A stretch of DNA of 64,000 nt. Source: Paraburkholderia sp. BL10I2N1 (GTDB taxonomy: Bacteria > Pseudomonadota > Gammaproteobacteria > Burkholderiales > Burkholderiaceae). The notes below the pieces were generated by a model. The model had not been told where the DNA came from. It did not search any database and was given only the letters and a program-made list of their open reading frames with translations. This document shows, piece after piece, positions 38,120 through 47,363 of this stretch. Both the position numbers and the translations under genes were made by a program. Every line of letters starts with the position of its first letter. The first letter of the stretch is position 1. Location: the NCBI RefSeq assembly GCF_004361815.1, contig NZ_SNWA01000002.1:868001-932000 (forward strand). The letters are read 5' to 3'.

Positions 38120-39148
38120 ATGGGAAGCCGTCCCCGTTTCATCGACGATCTGTCGCGGGGTGCGCCGCACGCGGCCGCACCTAATCCTCACGAAGACGAC
38201 GCATTGCTCGACGCCTACTCGCGCACGGTGATAAGCGCGCTCGAGCGCGTGCAGCAGGCCGTCGCGTTCATCTCTGTCGAACGGCGGATGCCGGGCGACA
38301 CCAGCGGCCGCGGCACGCGCGGCGGCACCGGCTCGGGCTTTCTGTTCACGCCCGACGGCTATCTGCTGACCAATAGCCATGTCGTGCATGGCGCTACGCA
38401 CATTCGCGTCACGCTTGCCGACGGAGCGACCTTCGACGCCGATCTGGTCGGCGACGATCCCGGAAGCGACCTCGCCGTGCTGCGGATCGGTTCGGCCGAG
38501 CCGTTGCCGCACGTCGAACTGGGCGAATCCGGCAAGCTGCACGTCGGGCAGATCGCGATTGCCGTGGGTAATCCGCTCGGTCTGGCGCAGACCGTGACGA
38601 CAGGCGTGGTGTCGGCGCTCGGACGTTCGCTGCGTTCGAACTCGGGACGCATGATCTACGACGTCATCCAGACCGACGCCGCGTTGAATCCAGGCAACTC
38701 CGGAGGCCCGCTGATCAACTCGACAGGCCAGGTGATCGGTGTGAATACTGCAATTATTCCAGGCGCCCAGGCGATCTGCTTCGCGACCGCGATCGACACC
38801 GCCAAGTGGGTCATCATGCAGATCTTCGCCTATGGGCGCGTTCGGCGAGCCTATATCGGCGTCGCCGGCACCACGGCGCCGGTTTCGCGACGCATGCAGC
38901 GGTATTTCGGCCTGACGGCTGTCAGCGGCGTGCGTGTGGTCGAAGTGGGCAAAGGGAGTCCAGCGGCGCTCGGCGGGTTGCGGACCGACGATATTGTTGT
39001 GGCTATCGATGCGATTGCCGTCGATAGTGTCGATGGTTTGCAACGGACGCTGGATGCTTCGCGGATCGACCGCGCTGTCAGCGTGACGGTTCTGCGTGGC
39101 GCACAGAAACTTGACCTGACGTTGACACCGATTGAGCAGGCCAGTTAG
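38120..39148 (+). CDS. HtrA/DegP-like trypsin-type serine protease with PDZ domain
   Basis: The 342-residue protein has a chymotrypsin-fold protease domain with the triad His in LLTNSHVVHGA, Asp in PGSDLAVLRIG and Ser in NPGNSGGPLINS, then one PDZ domain (VVEVGKGSPAALGGLRTDDIVVAIDAIAV). Unlike classic DegP/DegQ it shows no signal peptide or membrane anchor at the chosen ATG (MGSRPRFIDDL, CGGAG upstream), so it may work in the cytoplasm. The segment before the protease domain is about 50 residues. Stress-related proteolysis is the likely role. Confidence 0.88.
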   Translation: MGSRPRFIDDLSRGAPHAAAPNPHEDDALLDAYSRTVISALERVQQAVAFISVERRMPGDTSGRGTRGGTGSGFLFTPDGYLLTNSHVVHGATHIRVTLADGATFDADLVGDDPGSDLAVLRIGSAEPLPHVELGESGKLHVGQIAIAVGNPLGLAQTVTTGVVSALGRSLRSNSGRMIYDVIQTDAALNPGNSGGPLINSTGQVIGVNTAIIPGAQAICFATAIDTAKWVIMQIFAYGRVRRAYIGVAGTTAPVSRRMQRYFGLTAVSGVRVVEVGKGSPAALGGLRTDDIVVAIDAIAVDSVDGLQRTLDASRIDRAVSVTVLRGAQKLDLTLTPIEQAS

Positions 39149-39198
39149 CGCGTGCGTTACCTATACTGGGGAAATGGATAAGCCCACAGGAGAGCGAC

Positions 39199-39462
39199 GT
39201 GGCCGGTGACTATCAGGTGAAAGTTGCACGGGATATCGCTGGATACGATGACTACGGCCTGCCGGGTGTAACGCGCGTACCCGCCAGAATTGTGATTGTT
39301 GCAGCGCGGCGCGAGATGGTGTTTGGCAGTCGTGAGGCAATCGACAGGTTCGTCGATGCCTGCCGGCGTGCCGCGGACGAGGCTTTCGATTCTCCGTCGC
39401 CGCAAGACGTTGATCACGCGGCCGCCTGGTGCAGGTTTTACGAGCGGATCCTGAAGTTGTAG
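39199..39462 (+). CDS. Small hypothetical protein (87 aa)
   Basis: The GTG at 39199 is preceded by AGGAGAGCGAC, a strong ribosome site. The product is soluble, mixed alpha/beta, with no signal peptide, and ends in a Trp/Phe/Tyr-containing helix (AAAWCRFYERILKL). No family is recognised. It follows the protease gene by 50 bases on the same strand and may be co-transcribed with it. Confidence 0.65.
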   Translation: MAGDYQVKVARDIAGYDDYGLPGVTRVPARIVIVAARREMVFGSREAIDRFVDACRRAADEAFDSPSPQDVDHAAAWCRFYERILKL

Positions 39463-39532
39463 GGCGTCACTGTGCTGCCCGCTTGCTCACAAAGATCCCG
39501 TCGATATCACGGGGGCGGAACGCATTCATGCT

Positions 39533-40963
39533 TCAGCTCGTCTGCCCTCTGTGGCCGCGTGCCAGTTCATCGCCCGCATCGTGAGGGAGGCGCGCCGTCA
39601 CCGGAATCGAGCAGACCGAGAACAGCCCCACCACCAGAAACGCTGGCCAGAAGTCCGTCCAGACGATCGTCGGATGGCCTTGCAGGTCGTGCGATAGTTG
39701 CAGGACAAGCCCGGCGATCGTCACCCCAAGGCCAAGCGAAATCTGCTGGATCACGCTTGCGACGCTCGTCGCGCGTCCGACGTCACGGCCTGGAATATCC
39801 GCGTACGCAAGCGAATTCAGACTCGTAAACTGCAGCGACGGGAAGATGCCGCCGACGAGCACCACGCACCAGATCAGCCAGTGCGGCGTGCCCGGTATGA
39901 ACGATCCATATACGGCAATCACTAGCCCGGCGAACGCCGCATTGACCATCAGGACCTTGCGAAACCCGTAGTGCGCGAGCACGCGGGACGCAAAACTCTT
40001 CATGAAAATGGCGCCGAACGCGGACGCACAGGTAATCGCGCCCGCCGCGAACGCGGTCATGCCGAGCCCTTCCTGCAAGGCGAGCGGCAGCAGAAAGGGC
40101 ACCGCGCCGAGCCCGATACGAAACAGCGATCCGCCCAACACGCTCGCATGAAAACTCGGAATACGCAGCAGGCGCAGATCGAGCACCGGCAGTTCGACAC
40201 GTCGCGCGTAAAGCCAGTAGGTGCCCAGCAGCAGCGTGCCGATCAGGCACATTCCAACCGATGTCGAGGTTGACACCAGCGGGCCGCCCACCAGCGACAA
40301 CCCCAGCATGAACAGCGATGCTCCACCTGCGGACAGCACGAAGCCGGTCCAGTCGAGCCGCCCCGGATCCGCTTCGCGCACGTTCTGGATGTGCCGGTTC
40401 GCGAGCCAGATGCCAAGAATGCCGATCGGTATGTTGATGAGGAAGATCAGACGCCAGTGCAGGTAGGTCGTGATGAAGCCGCCGAGCGGCGGCCCGATTA
40501 CCGGCCCAAGCAGCGCGGGCACAGTCAGATAGTTGACCGCGCGGATGAACTCCGACTTCGGCACCGACCGGAAGATGATGATCCGCCCAACCGGCACCAT
40601 CATCGCGCCGCCGATCCCCTGCACGAAGCGTGCAAACACGAACATCGGAAGCGATGTCGACGCCGCGCTCATCAGTGATCCGACAAGAAAGATGCCGATC
40701 GCGGTGCGAAATACGGTGCGTGAACCGAAGCGGTCGGCCACCCAGCCGCAGATCGGAATGAACACGCCGAGACCGATCACATAGGCAGTGACCGCGAGCT
40801 TGAGCGTAATGGGGTCGTGACCGAGATCGCGCGCCAGAACCGGCAACGAGGTCACGATGACCGTGGCGTCGACGTTTTCCATGAACATCGCGCACGCGAC
40901 GATGAGCGGAACAATGAAAGTGCCTAAAGCGAGCGGCATTGGCAGAAGGACGGCAGGCGGCAA
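39533..40963 (-). CDS. DHA2-family MFS drug exporter
   Basis: The 476-residue protein has fourteen likely helices and the DHA2 pattern: FMENVDATVIVTSLPVLARDLG in helix 1, GWVADRFGSRTVF in loop 2-3, and GIGGAMMVPVGRIIIFRSVP plus the antiporter motif region ALLGPVIGPPLGGFI. It is of the EmrB/QacA type, exporting drugs or toxic compounds with protons. No EmrA-type adaptor is beside it. The start at 40963 or at the internal Met 8 codons on (MPLALGTF) is equally possible. Confidence 0.88.
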   Translation of the reverse strand: MPPAVLLPMPLALGTFIVPLIVACAMFMENVDATVIVTSLPVLARDLGHDPITLKLAVTAYVIGLGVFIPICGWVADRFGSRTVFRTAIGIFLVGSLMSAASTSLPMFVFARFVQGIGGAMMVPVGRIIIFRSVPKSEFIRAVNYLTVPALLGPVIGPPLGGFITTYLHWRLIFLINIPIGILGIWLANRHIQNVREADPGRLDWTGFVLSAGGASLFMLGLSLVGGPLVSTSTSVGMCLIGTLLLGTYWLYARRVELPVLDLRLLRIPSFHASVLGGSLFRIGLGAVPFLLPLALQEGLGMTAFAAGAITCASAFGAIFMKSFASRVLAHYGFRKVLMVNAAFAGLVIAVYGSFIPGTPHWLIWCVVLVGGIFPSLQFTSLNSLAYADIPGRDVGRATSVASVIQQISLGLGVTIAGLVLQLSHDLQGHPTIVWTDFWPAFLVVGLFSVCSIPVTARLPHDAGDELARGHRGQTS

Positions 40964-41271
40964 AGCCGCGGACGTAAAGCCGCGATTATCGCATCGCGGT
41001 CTTGTGCATGTCAGATAAGTTGCGCCCCGGCAGCGTTTCGTCGATTTCGTCGATTCATAGCCAGGAAATATTTATGTGCGCCTGAAATCTTTCAGTTCCA
41101 TGACGCTTTCATCGCGTAAAGCTGTCAGTCCACGATTGCGGCAGGAAGCAGGATTCTTCAAATCCAGATAAAGTGCGGTACCTGTTGCGCCACCATGACA
41201 CTCATGGCCGTCGCGCAACCTTCGCCGGGACGCCTGTCCGGCGAATTGCGAAACGTACCACCCGGGTTTTC
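40964..41271. other. Divergent intergenic region
   Basis: This spacer lies between the exporter gene (leftward) and a small secreted protein (rightward) and should carry both promoters. An AT-rich patch sits around 41045-41090. I see no coding or RNA feature. Confidence 0.4.
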
Positions 41272-41703
41272 ATGAAACGTCTGTCCCTTATCCTTGTCGC
41301 CTCGCTTCTTGCGGCGTTGCCGCTTGTGTCGCGCGCGTCCGACCTCGACGCGCCGCTCGCCTGCAACGAATCCGCTCATCAATTTGTCGCCGACCTCGCC
41401 GACCAGCAATTGATCAATCCGACGCCGATGCGGGTCGAAAGCAATTCGATCAACGCCTTCTGGCCATCACGGGGCGCGAAGCTCACGGCATTCGGGTTTT
41501 CGGTGTTTGCCGTTGTCGCCTACGAGAAGGACGACCCCATGTTCCGTACTGGCGACGGGGAACCGGTCGCGAAATCCGCCTACGGCGCCGTGGTGTTCGG
41601 CAGCGAAGAAAAGGTGCAGGAAGCCCTTCAAAGTGCGGGAAGCACTGCCATCGTTCACCACGTCGCTCCTCACGTGACCGCGATATTCTGCAAGCGAAGC
41701 TAG
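41272..41703 (+). CDS. Secreted hypothetical protein (143 aa)
   Basis: ATG at 41272 starts a clear signal peptide (MKRLSLILVASLLAALPLVSRA|SD). The mature part of about 120 residues has two cysteines (LACNES near its start, IFCKRS at its end) that could pair, and a mixed alpha/beta pattern (KLTAFGFSVFAVVAYEKDDPMF, GAVVFGSEEKVQEALQ). It should be periplasmic. No family recognised. Confidence 0.72.
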   Translation: MKRLSLILVASLLAALPLVSRASDLDAPLACNESAHQFVADLADQQLINPTPMRVESNSINAFWPSRGAKLTAFGFSVFAVVAYEKDDPMFRTGDGEPVAKSAYGAVVFGSEEKVQEALQSAGSTAIVHHVAPHVTAIFCKRS

Positions 41704-41878
41704 AACACGGCCTTTGAGCGGCTGCAAAAAGCCCGGCGGAGCGCCCCGGTTTCCCATTCACCGCGAAGCGTCGAGCCCCGTATGACGTGGGGCTTTCCTG
41801 AAGCATCTGCGATGTACCTGGCGGCCCCGGCAAGCCGATCGCAAGCTGCTTTGCGAGAATCGGGAGAACTGGCGCATT

Positions 41879-42403
41879 TCAGCCAGGACGACGAAACTCA
41901 TTTTCGACCCAGGCGGCGGCACTCGCCTTCGTCAGCTTGAAGCCCGGCGCGACGCGCACCTGCGCGAGCTGCTCGCCGAACGCGTCACGCGCGGTCAGCA
42001 TGGCATAGGGATCGTCTTCGGCCGGCACAATATCGAGCGTGATCTCAAGTTCGTCTTCGCTCGTTGCGGAGGCTACCGTCACGCTCTTGTGCAGCATTGC
42101 GTGTAGCTGCTGTTCGTGCCGGCGCAGCACTTCCGACGCGGTCTTCACCAGCGTGTTGAAGGCGGAAGTGTCGAGCGGCTTCGGATTCTTCTTGTCGCGG
42201 CCCATCGTCCAGGGGCCGACAAGCGCGGGTTCCGCTTCGCCGTCTTTTGTCATCTCTACGGCCCAGCCATCGTCGTCTTCGTTCTTGATGACGCGCGCAG
42301 TCCAGCCGTCTTCGCGCCACAAACGCGCATCCCGCAGTGTTTCCGGGACACCCTCGTGCGGTTCAGCGGATAAGTCTGGTGATGGAAGCGGCGTATCGGT
42401 CAT
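41879..42403 (-). CDS. Conserved hypothetical cytoplasmic protein (174 aa)
   Basis: The frame from MTDTPLPSP (42403) gives an acidic soluble protein with a Trp-rich strand region (LWREDGWTARVIKNEDDDGWAVEMT) and a C-terminal helix (ASAAAWVENEFRRPG). Codon use is like the neighbours, so it is a real gene. There is no strong Shine-Dalgarno before 42403; an upstream start to 42523 is possible but its sequence is less protein-like. No function is recognised. Confidence 0.7.
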   Translation of the reverse strand: MTDTPLPSPDLSAEPHEGVPETLRDARLWREDGWTARVIKNEDDDGWAVEMTKDGEAEPALVGPWTMGRDKKNPKPLDTSAFNTLVKTASEVLRRHEQQLHAMLHKSVTVASATSEDELEITLDIVPAEDDPYAMLTARDAFGEQLAQVRVAPGFKLTKASAAAWVENEFRRPG

Positions 42404-43029
42404 GGCTGTTTTTTGACTCACGTTCGGAACCCGTTCGGCGTAACAAGGGGCGGATTTTACCCGCTCCAGCGCGCCGGAACCCATCCCTATATCGAAAGGA
42501 CGATGCCGCACATCCGGATTCAATCGATGAAATAATGAATTGCGCCCATGGAATTAATTAAATATTATTACAACCATCATTCAAAAAAAACGCAACTCAA
42601 AAGCGCGTTAAAGAGATGAAAAAGACAACCCTGATCAAGGGTCGATAGCTGTCTTAGTCGGTTACGCCTGCCGGAATTAGTTCTCAACCCGGAATATTCT
42701 TTTGCGGAAAACCGCGTCAATGCCATTTGCCGTTTCACAACGACCTGACTGCATTGCGTAATACTCCGCAACACCCGTCGCGCTTGAGCAACAGCCCGAA
42801 ACTTGACACGCGACCTACGCGTGCCCTGCAAGTCTGAAAATCACTTTATAAATCCACACTTATGCTTTTCATTTCCGGCATTCCGAATTCTGGAAGACTT
42901 TATTGTGCAGCATGCAATTAAATATTCGAGTGGGGCGAATACACTTCGCAACGAATCGTCAGTCGGCCGGATGCATTTATGGCTTGAACTGGAAGACGAT
43001 TCCCTATGCACTGTCTCGGAGTTAAAAGC
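42404..43029. other. AT-rich intergenic region upstream of porin
   Basis: About 600 bases are clearly richer in A+T than the surroundings (for example the 42535-42610 stretch with ATTAATTAAATATTATTAC and an A-run). No gene is seen on either strand. Such long AT-rich leaders upstream of porin genes often hold regulatory sites (OmpR- or H-NS-type), but I cannot identify one. Confidence 0.45.
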
Positions 43030-44205
43030 ATGAAAAGAACCATTGTTATCGCGGGCATCCTCGGCGGGTTCGCGGCATCGGCCCAGGCTCAAAGCAGCGT
43101 CACCCTGTACGGCACGCTGGACGCCGGCCTTGTCTACGCGAACAACCAGGGCGGCCATAGCAGCTGGCAACAGGGCAGCGGCTCGGTGTCGGACACCTAC
43201 TTCGGTCTGCGCGGCAGCGAAGACCTGGGCGGCGGTCTGCATGCGATCTTCACGTTGGAAAGCGGCTTTAACCTGAACAACGGCCAGTTCTCGGAAAGCA
43301 ACACGTTGTTCAACCGTCAGGCCTTCGTCGGTCTGCAGAGCGACAGGTTCGGCGCGTTGACCTTGGGCCGCCAGTACGACTCCGTCGTCGACTACCTCTC
43401 GCCGCTGTCGGCAGCAGGCGCAGGGTACGGCAACAATCTGGCCGGTCACCCGCTTGACAACGACAACCTCGACAACTCGTTCTCGATCAGGAACGCGGTC
43501 AAGTACACGAGCGCTGACTATGCGGGTCTGAAGTTCGGCGGCCTGTATGGCTTCAGCAACGCCGCCGGCCAGTTCTCGAACAACCGCGCGTGGAGCGTCG
43601 GCGCATCCTATGAGAATGGCCCGATCAGCGCTGCGGCTGCCTACCTGCAACTGAACAATACGCTCGGCACCGACGGCGGCATCAGCAACAGCGGTGGCGC
43701 CCTGACAGTGGAAAACGGCAACGGGAACGTCGCCGCGGCCCTGCAGCGCACCTATGGTGTGGGCGCGAACTACACCTACGGTCCGGCCGTGGTCGGCTTC
43801 GTCTGGACGCACACGCAGTTCGACGGCATTGGCTCCGTCAACAGCAATTTCACGGGCTCCAACTTCGATGCCGGCCTGTCGGGTACGAACCTGCACCTCG
43901 ACAACTATGAAATCAACGGTCGCTACGCGCTGACGCCGGCTTTGGGACTCGCAGCAGCCTACACGTTCACGGACGGCAAGATCTCCGGCTCGAACAGCTC
44001 GGGCGATCCGAAGTGGCACACCGTATCGCTGCAAGCAGACTACTCGCTCAGCAAGCGTACCGATGTGTACGTCGAAGGCGTCTATCAGCACGCATCGGGT
44101 GAACTCGGAAACGGTCGCGCTAACGTCGCAGCGATCAACACGCTGTCGCCGTCGTCGACGGGCAATCAGGTGGCGGCTGCAGTGGGCCTGCGCCACCGCT
44201 TCTGA
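43030..44205 (+). CDS. Gram-negative trimeric porin (OmpC/Omp32-like)
   Basis: The 391-residue protein has a signal peptide (MKRTIVIAGILGGFAASAQA|QS), the conserved first strand SSVTLYGTLDAGLVY, the porin signature FGLRGSEDLGGGLHAIFTLESGF, the loop-3 region, and the final GLRHRF strand ending in Phe. It should form a 16-stranded trimeric channel in the outer membrane for small solutes. The start is chosen at the signal-peptide Met (43030), GGAG ten bases upstream. A hairpin follows the gene. A decayed relative lies at 51.1-51.8 kb. Confidence 0.95.
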   Translation: MKRTIVIAGILGGFAASAQAQSSVTLYGTLDAGLVYANNQGGHSSWQQGSGSVSDTYFGLRGSEDLGGGLHAIFTLESGFNLNNGQFSESNTLFNRQAFVGLQSDRFGALTLGRQYDSVVDYLSPLSAAGAGYGNNLAGHPLDNDNLDNSFSIRNAVKYTSADYAGLKFGGLYGFSNAAGQFSNNRAWSVGASYENGPISAAAAYLQLNNTLGTDGGISNSGGALTVENGNGNVAAALQRTYGVGANYTYGPAVVGFVWTHTQFDGIGSVNSNFTGSNFDAGLSGTNLHLDNYEINGRYALTPALGLAAAYTFTDGKISGSNSSGDPKWHTVSLQADYSLSKRTDVYVEGVYQHASGELGNGRANVAAINTLSPSSTGNQVAAAVGLRHRF

Positions 44206-44222
44206 TCGCCATTGTTGCAAAG

Positions 44223-44248
44223 CAGGCCGGATCCGCGGGTCCGGCCTG
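44223..44248 (+). terminator. Hairpin after porin gene
   Basis: CAGGCCGGA (44223-44231) pairs perfectly with TCCGGCCTG (44240-44248) around the loop TCCGCGGG, 18 bases after the porin stop. There is no T-run, so this may be a rho-dependent or mRNA-stabilising hairpin rather than a classic terminator. Confidence 0.65.
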
Positions 44249-44506
44249 GCACAAACAGAAACGCTCGCGTGCTCCCCGTATGCGCGCGTCTTTGTGCACG
44301 CGACACATCGGGATCGATCGATTTTCAGGATAGCCGCAGGTATACTGCGCGACAGCCGCCTTCCTCGTTGCCAACGTCGCAGCCCTTGCGACACCCGCCA
44401 GCAGAACGGCGGCTTCGCCGCGGAGTATCTGGCGTCGACTGGCAACGCCGCGCTCCGCCCGCGCCCCAAGTTCCCGCGCACCACCGGGGACGCCGACGAC
44501 CGGATC

Positions 44507-44851
44507 ATGAAAAGACTTCTTCTGCTTGCTCCCGCTGTCCTCCTCGCCGCTTGCGGTTCTCCCGGCAGTGTCTCCACGAGCCGTTCCGCGGAACCGATTA
44601 TCTATGTGTCTTCACCACGCTCCGCTGCCGATATCGCCAGCTGCCTTTCCGGCCGTCTGCCGCGCGTGCAGACCGCGCGGATCAACGGCGCAACCGAACT
44701 GACGGTCGGCTCGAGTTCGAACGGTTCGTATTTCGTTACGCTGACGCCGTCGGGCCGGGGCTCGGTCATCAAGGTATTGCACCCGGAGGGTTCGCCGGAA
44801 GATCCGCCGGAACCGGAAATGCGCTTCGACGTCGCGCGCTGCGCGGTGTAG
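44507..44851 (+). CDS. Small lipoprotein (114 aa), function unknown
   Basis: ATG at 44507 opens a lipoprotein signal (MKRLLLLAPAVLLAACGSPG, lipobox LAAC). The mature domain of about 95 residues has a two-cysteine pattern (IASCLSGRLP and VARCAV) and alternating strands (TELTVGSSSNGSYFVTLTPSGRGSVIKVL). It is exported and lipid-anchored. I do not recognise the family with certainty. Confidence 0.72.
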   Translation: MKRLLLLAPAVLLAACGSPGSVSTSRSAEPIIYVSSPRSAADIASCLSGRLPRVQTARINGATELTVGSSSNGSYFVTLTPSGRGSVIKVLHPEGSPEDPPEPEMRFDVARCAV

Positions 44852-44969
44852 GCGGCACGCGTTTTCGCATCGCAGTCAAAGCGCGCGCCTGAAGAGCGGC
44901 CTGCAAGGGCTTTCGTTCGACGCGCACATCTGCGAACATAGCCGCCCTTCTTCACGCGGTGCGATAACG

Positions 44970-45482
44970 ATGGCATCAAGCAAGGCACATCATGCCACCG
45001 GCTGGGCAGCCGGTCTCATTGCCGCGGCACTGGTCGCCCATGCTCACGCGACTGGCCCCTGGCATCTGTGGACGATGCTGGCGTTCGCCGGCGGTGTCGC
45101 TGGCGGCACCGCGCCCGACTGGCTCGAAGTCGCGTGGTGGTCGCGTACGCGGCGCCTGTGGATCACCCATCGAACGCTCACGCATTGGGGCATCGGCTGG
45201 CTCGCGTTGCTCGCGTGGTCGTATCACCTGCTGGGGCATCGTTCGTTTGCGGCGCCGCTGTTCGGGTTTGCATGCGGCGGCCTGATGCATCTGCTTGCGG
45301 ACTGGCCCAATCCTCTTGGCGTCCCCTGGATCGCCGGACGTCACTCGCTGAACTGGTGGAATAGCGGCCACTGCGATCTGTTGATCGTCGGCGCTTCGTG
45401 GGTCGCCGCGTGGTTCGTCGCCGGGCATGTATGGCTGCATGGCGGCCATGGGCTGTCGATGCTGCCGCATCTGCGGCTGTGA
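44970..45482 (+). CDS. YdjM/DUF457-type membrane-bound metal-dependent hydrolase
   Basis: The 170-residue membrane protein has about four to five helices and the family histidine/aspartate set: SKAHHATGWAAG at the start, GTAPDWLE, THRTLTHWGIGW, and GGLMHLLADWPNPLGVPWI. These residues form the presumed metal site of the membrane-bound metal-dependent hydrolase family (E. coli YdjM). The reaction in vivo is not established. It stands alone behind the small lipoprotein gene. Confidence 0.87.
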   Translation: MASSKAHHATGWAAGLIAAALVAHAHATGPWHLWTMLAFAGGVAGGTAPDWLEVAWWSRTRRLWITHRTLTHWGIGWLALLAWSYHLLGHRSFAAPLFGFACGGLMHLLADWPNPLGVPWIAGRHSLNWWNSGHCDLLIVGASWVAAWFVAGHVWLHGGHGLSMLPHLRL

Positions 45483-45814
45483 TGGGGGCGCCGGATAGTG
45501 CGGTAGTTATCAACAGTTAATGTTGGCAAGCCTGTGGACAATTTGCGGGAAAGCGGGACAAGCCGCTGAAACGATTCAATTTGTGCCGTGCGCGTCCGGC
45601 GTGTGCATTTGCAATGCCGACAACACGAATCGCAGGGCCGTGGAGTAAGCACACCCTGACCTGAAAAACACAGCGCATCTCTCTACAGACAAAAAAGAAG
45701 GCGACCAACATGTCTGCGCGATAGGCCGATTCAATTGGCATGCAAGTCGACAACATCGTCTAATCGATTCCGCGCTGTCGCGGTCCCCATCTCGCTCAAC
45801 ACCAGGAGAGCACC
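45483..45814. other. Intergenic region, no gene seen
   Basis: No coding signature on either strand. The right end carries the ribosome site (ACCAGGAGAGCACC) of the DUF3562 gene. A partly AT-rich patch around 45660-45710 may hold its promoter. Confidence 0.4.
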
Positions 45815-46012
45815 ATGGCCCAGCCCAACGTCGAAGATGTCGTCAAGGCAATCGCCGCCGACACCGACACCCCCGCTGAAATCGTGTCAAAGATGTATGC
45901 AGAAACGTGGGACGAATACAGCGATGGAGCCCGAATCATGGACTACATGGCGGTTCTCGTCGCCAAACGCGTCCGCGAGAATCTGCGAAGCCTCCGTCAT
46001 AACAGACACTGA
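45815..46012 (+). CDS. DUF3562-domain small protein (65 aa)
   Basis: This short helical protein matches the DUF3562 pattern: VKAIAADTDTPAEIVSKMYAETW, then a second helix ending LVAKRVRENLRSL. The family is common in Burkholderiales and of unknown role. AGGAG stands seven bases before the ATG. It is monocistronic. Confidence 0.8.
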   Translation: MAQPNVEDVVKAIAADTDTPAEIVSKMYAETWDEYSDGARIMDYMAVLVAKRVRENLRSLRHNRH

Positions 46013-46188
46013 GGTTGTATCAGCAACAAGTTTCGGTAAGTCGCTTCCGGGCGTCGGACTTCGGCAGGCATCCTGAAAGCTCATTGGCATCCTTGCGATT
46101 GCGTGCGTGCCGTGTCATGCGTGTCGTCGATGCCGCCAGTATGGCCCGGTAAGTTCGTTGACCCAGAGTAACCGCAGGACTGTACTGG

Positions 46189-46413
46189 ATGACCGCAAGC
46201 TATGAAACAACCCGCGAAATTGAAATCGAACTGAATGGTTTGCACTATCGCGGCCGGTATCGCGTCATGGCCGGTACGGTCATTGTCTATTACGAAACGG
46301 AAATCAAGTTTGCCGAGTTCGGCATGAATATGCCGGAAGTCGTCGCAAAGTGGCTGTTGCGGGACATTTCGTGCCGCGTCGAAGCAAAAAGGCGAAAGTC
46401 CAGGACTGGCTAA
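46189..46413 (+). CDS. Small hypothetical protein (74 aa)
   Basis: The sequence alternates charged and hydrophobic residues (EIEIELNGLHYRGRYRVMAGTVIVYY), suggesting a small beta-sheet protein, then a basic tail (CRVEAKRRKSRTG). The regular strand pattern speaks for a real gene; the Shine-Dalgarno site is weak. No family is assigned. It converges on the CHAD gene. Confidence 0.6.
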   Translation: MTASYETTREIEIELNGLHYRGRYRVMAGTVIVYYETEIKFAEFGMNMPEVVAKWLLRDISCRVEAKRRKSRTG

Positions 46414-46451
46414 CCGCTACCAGGGATTGCCGGGGTTCGGCCGCTGACCGG

Positions 46452-47363
46452 CTACGATGCCGCGTTCAGCATGTCCTGTACGGCGTGCATGCGACGTTTT
46501 TTCAGGTCTTCCAGATACCTGACGGCTTCTTTGACTACGGTGTGATCACCAAGCTGGGGAGAGTACTCCCGGAGTAGCGTTTCGCTCGTGACGATGTCGT
46601 TGAGCTTCCCGAGTTCGTCCTGCACCGACGTCAACCGCTCAATCGTGGCCTGATGGTTGCCTTCGAGGACTGGCGAAAAGAACTCAAGCAAATACCGCAG
46701 CCTCTTTCCTGAGATTCGGACCTCGTGAAGCACGGCGTAGCCAGGGTCTTCATGCGACACCGCCCGCTTCAACCGCTTCTTGAGTGCCTTCTCTGCTGAC
46801 CCGACACGGTCTTCAGCAAACTCCGCAAGCGTAGGACTGGAGGCTCGCGAATCGAGTTGATCGCGCGCCCCCACCAGTGCGCACTCCAGTATTCGCTCGA
46901 CGCCGGCATTTCCGATTGCAGTCCGGCTGAAGGCCAGCGCGTCGGCGCGATGCTCGTCTACAGACCCGAGTAGAGAGGTAAACGAATACGGCATCGACTC
47001 ACCAGCCAAAAGGAGGTCGCGCAAGACGTCCCAGTCTCGTGTTTTGCCGGCGGCGGTGGCCAGAGATTTGAATTCGCCGCGCTGAAACTTCGCGTCTTTC
47101 CTGTCGAGTAACGGCTCGTACGCCCACCAGAGCGAACGCAACCGGCGTAGCGCAACGCGAAGCTTGTGGAGCACCTCCGGGTCCGCTTTCGAATCAAGCT
47201 TACGAACCCGTCGCCCCGCCTCCTCGGCGGGCGCGGCGGCGAGAAGCGAAAAAGCGTCAGCAACCGACATTTCAGGGGTTATCAAGTCTGCGCGGTCGCG
47301 ACTGGGGGAGAAGCCTGCGTCCGGTGATTCCGCCTCTGCTGATACGCTGGGTAGGGAACTCAT
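46452..47363 (-). CDS. CHAD-domain protein
   Basis: The 303-residue protein is almost wholly a CHAD domain: conserved His and basic residues in VLHKLRVALRRLRSLWWAYEPLL, LKKRLKRAV, VLHEVRISGKRLRYLLEFFSPVL and ELGKLNDIV. CHAD domains are helical and bind inorganic polyphosphate through these positive patches, often being found on polyphosphate granules. AAGGAG before 47363 fixes the start. It links with the two PPK2 genes and two phosphate carriers in this window. Confidence 0.9.
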   Translation of the reverse strand: MSSLPSVSAEAESPDAGFSPSRDRADLITPEMSVADAFSLLAAAPAEEAGRRVRKLDSKADPEVLHKLRVALRRLRSLWWAYEPLLDRKDAKFQRGEFKSLATAAGKTRDWDVLRDLLLAGESMPYSFTSLLGSVDEHRADALAFSRTAIGNAGVERILECALVGARDQLDSRASSPTLAEFAEDRVGSAEKALKKRLKRAVSHEDPGYAVLHEVRISGKRLRYLLEFFSPVLEGNHQATIERLTSVQDELGKLNDIVTSETLLREYSPQLGDHTVVKEAVRYLEDLKKRRMHAVQDMLNAAS

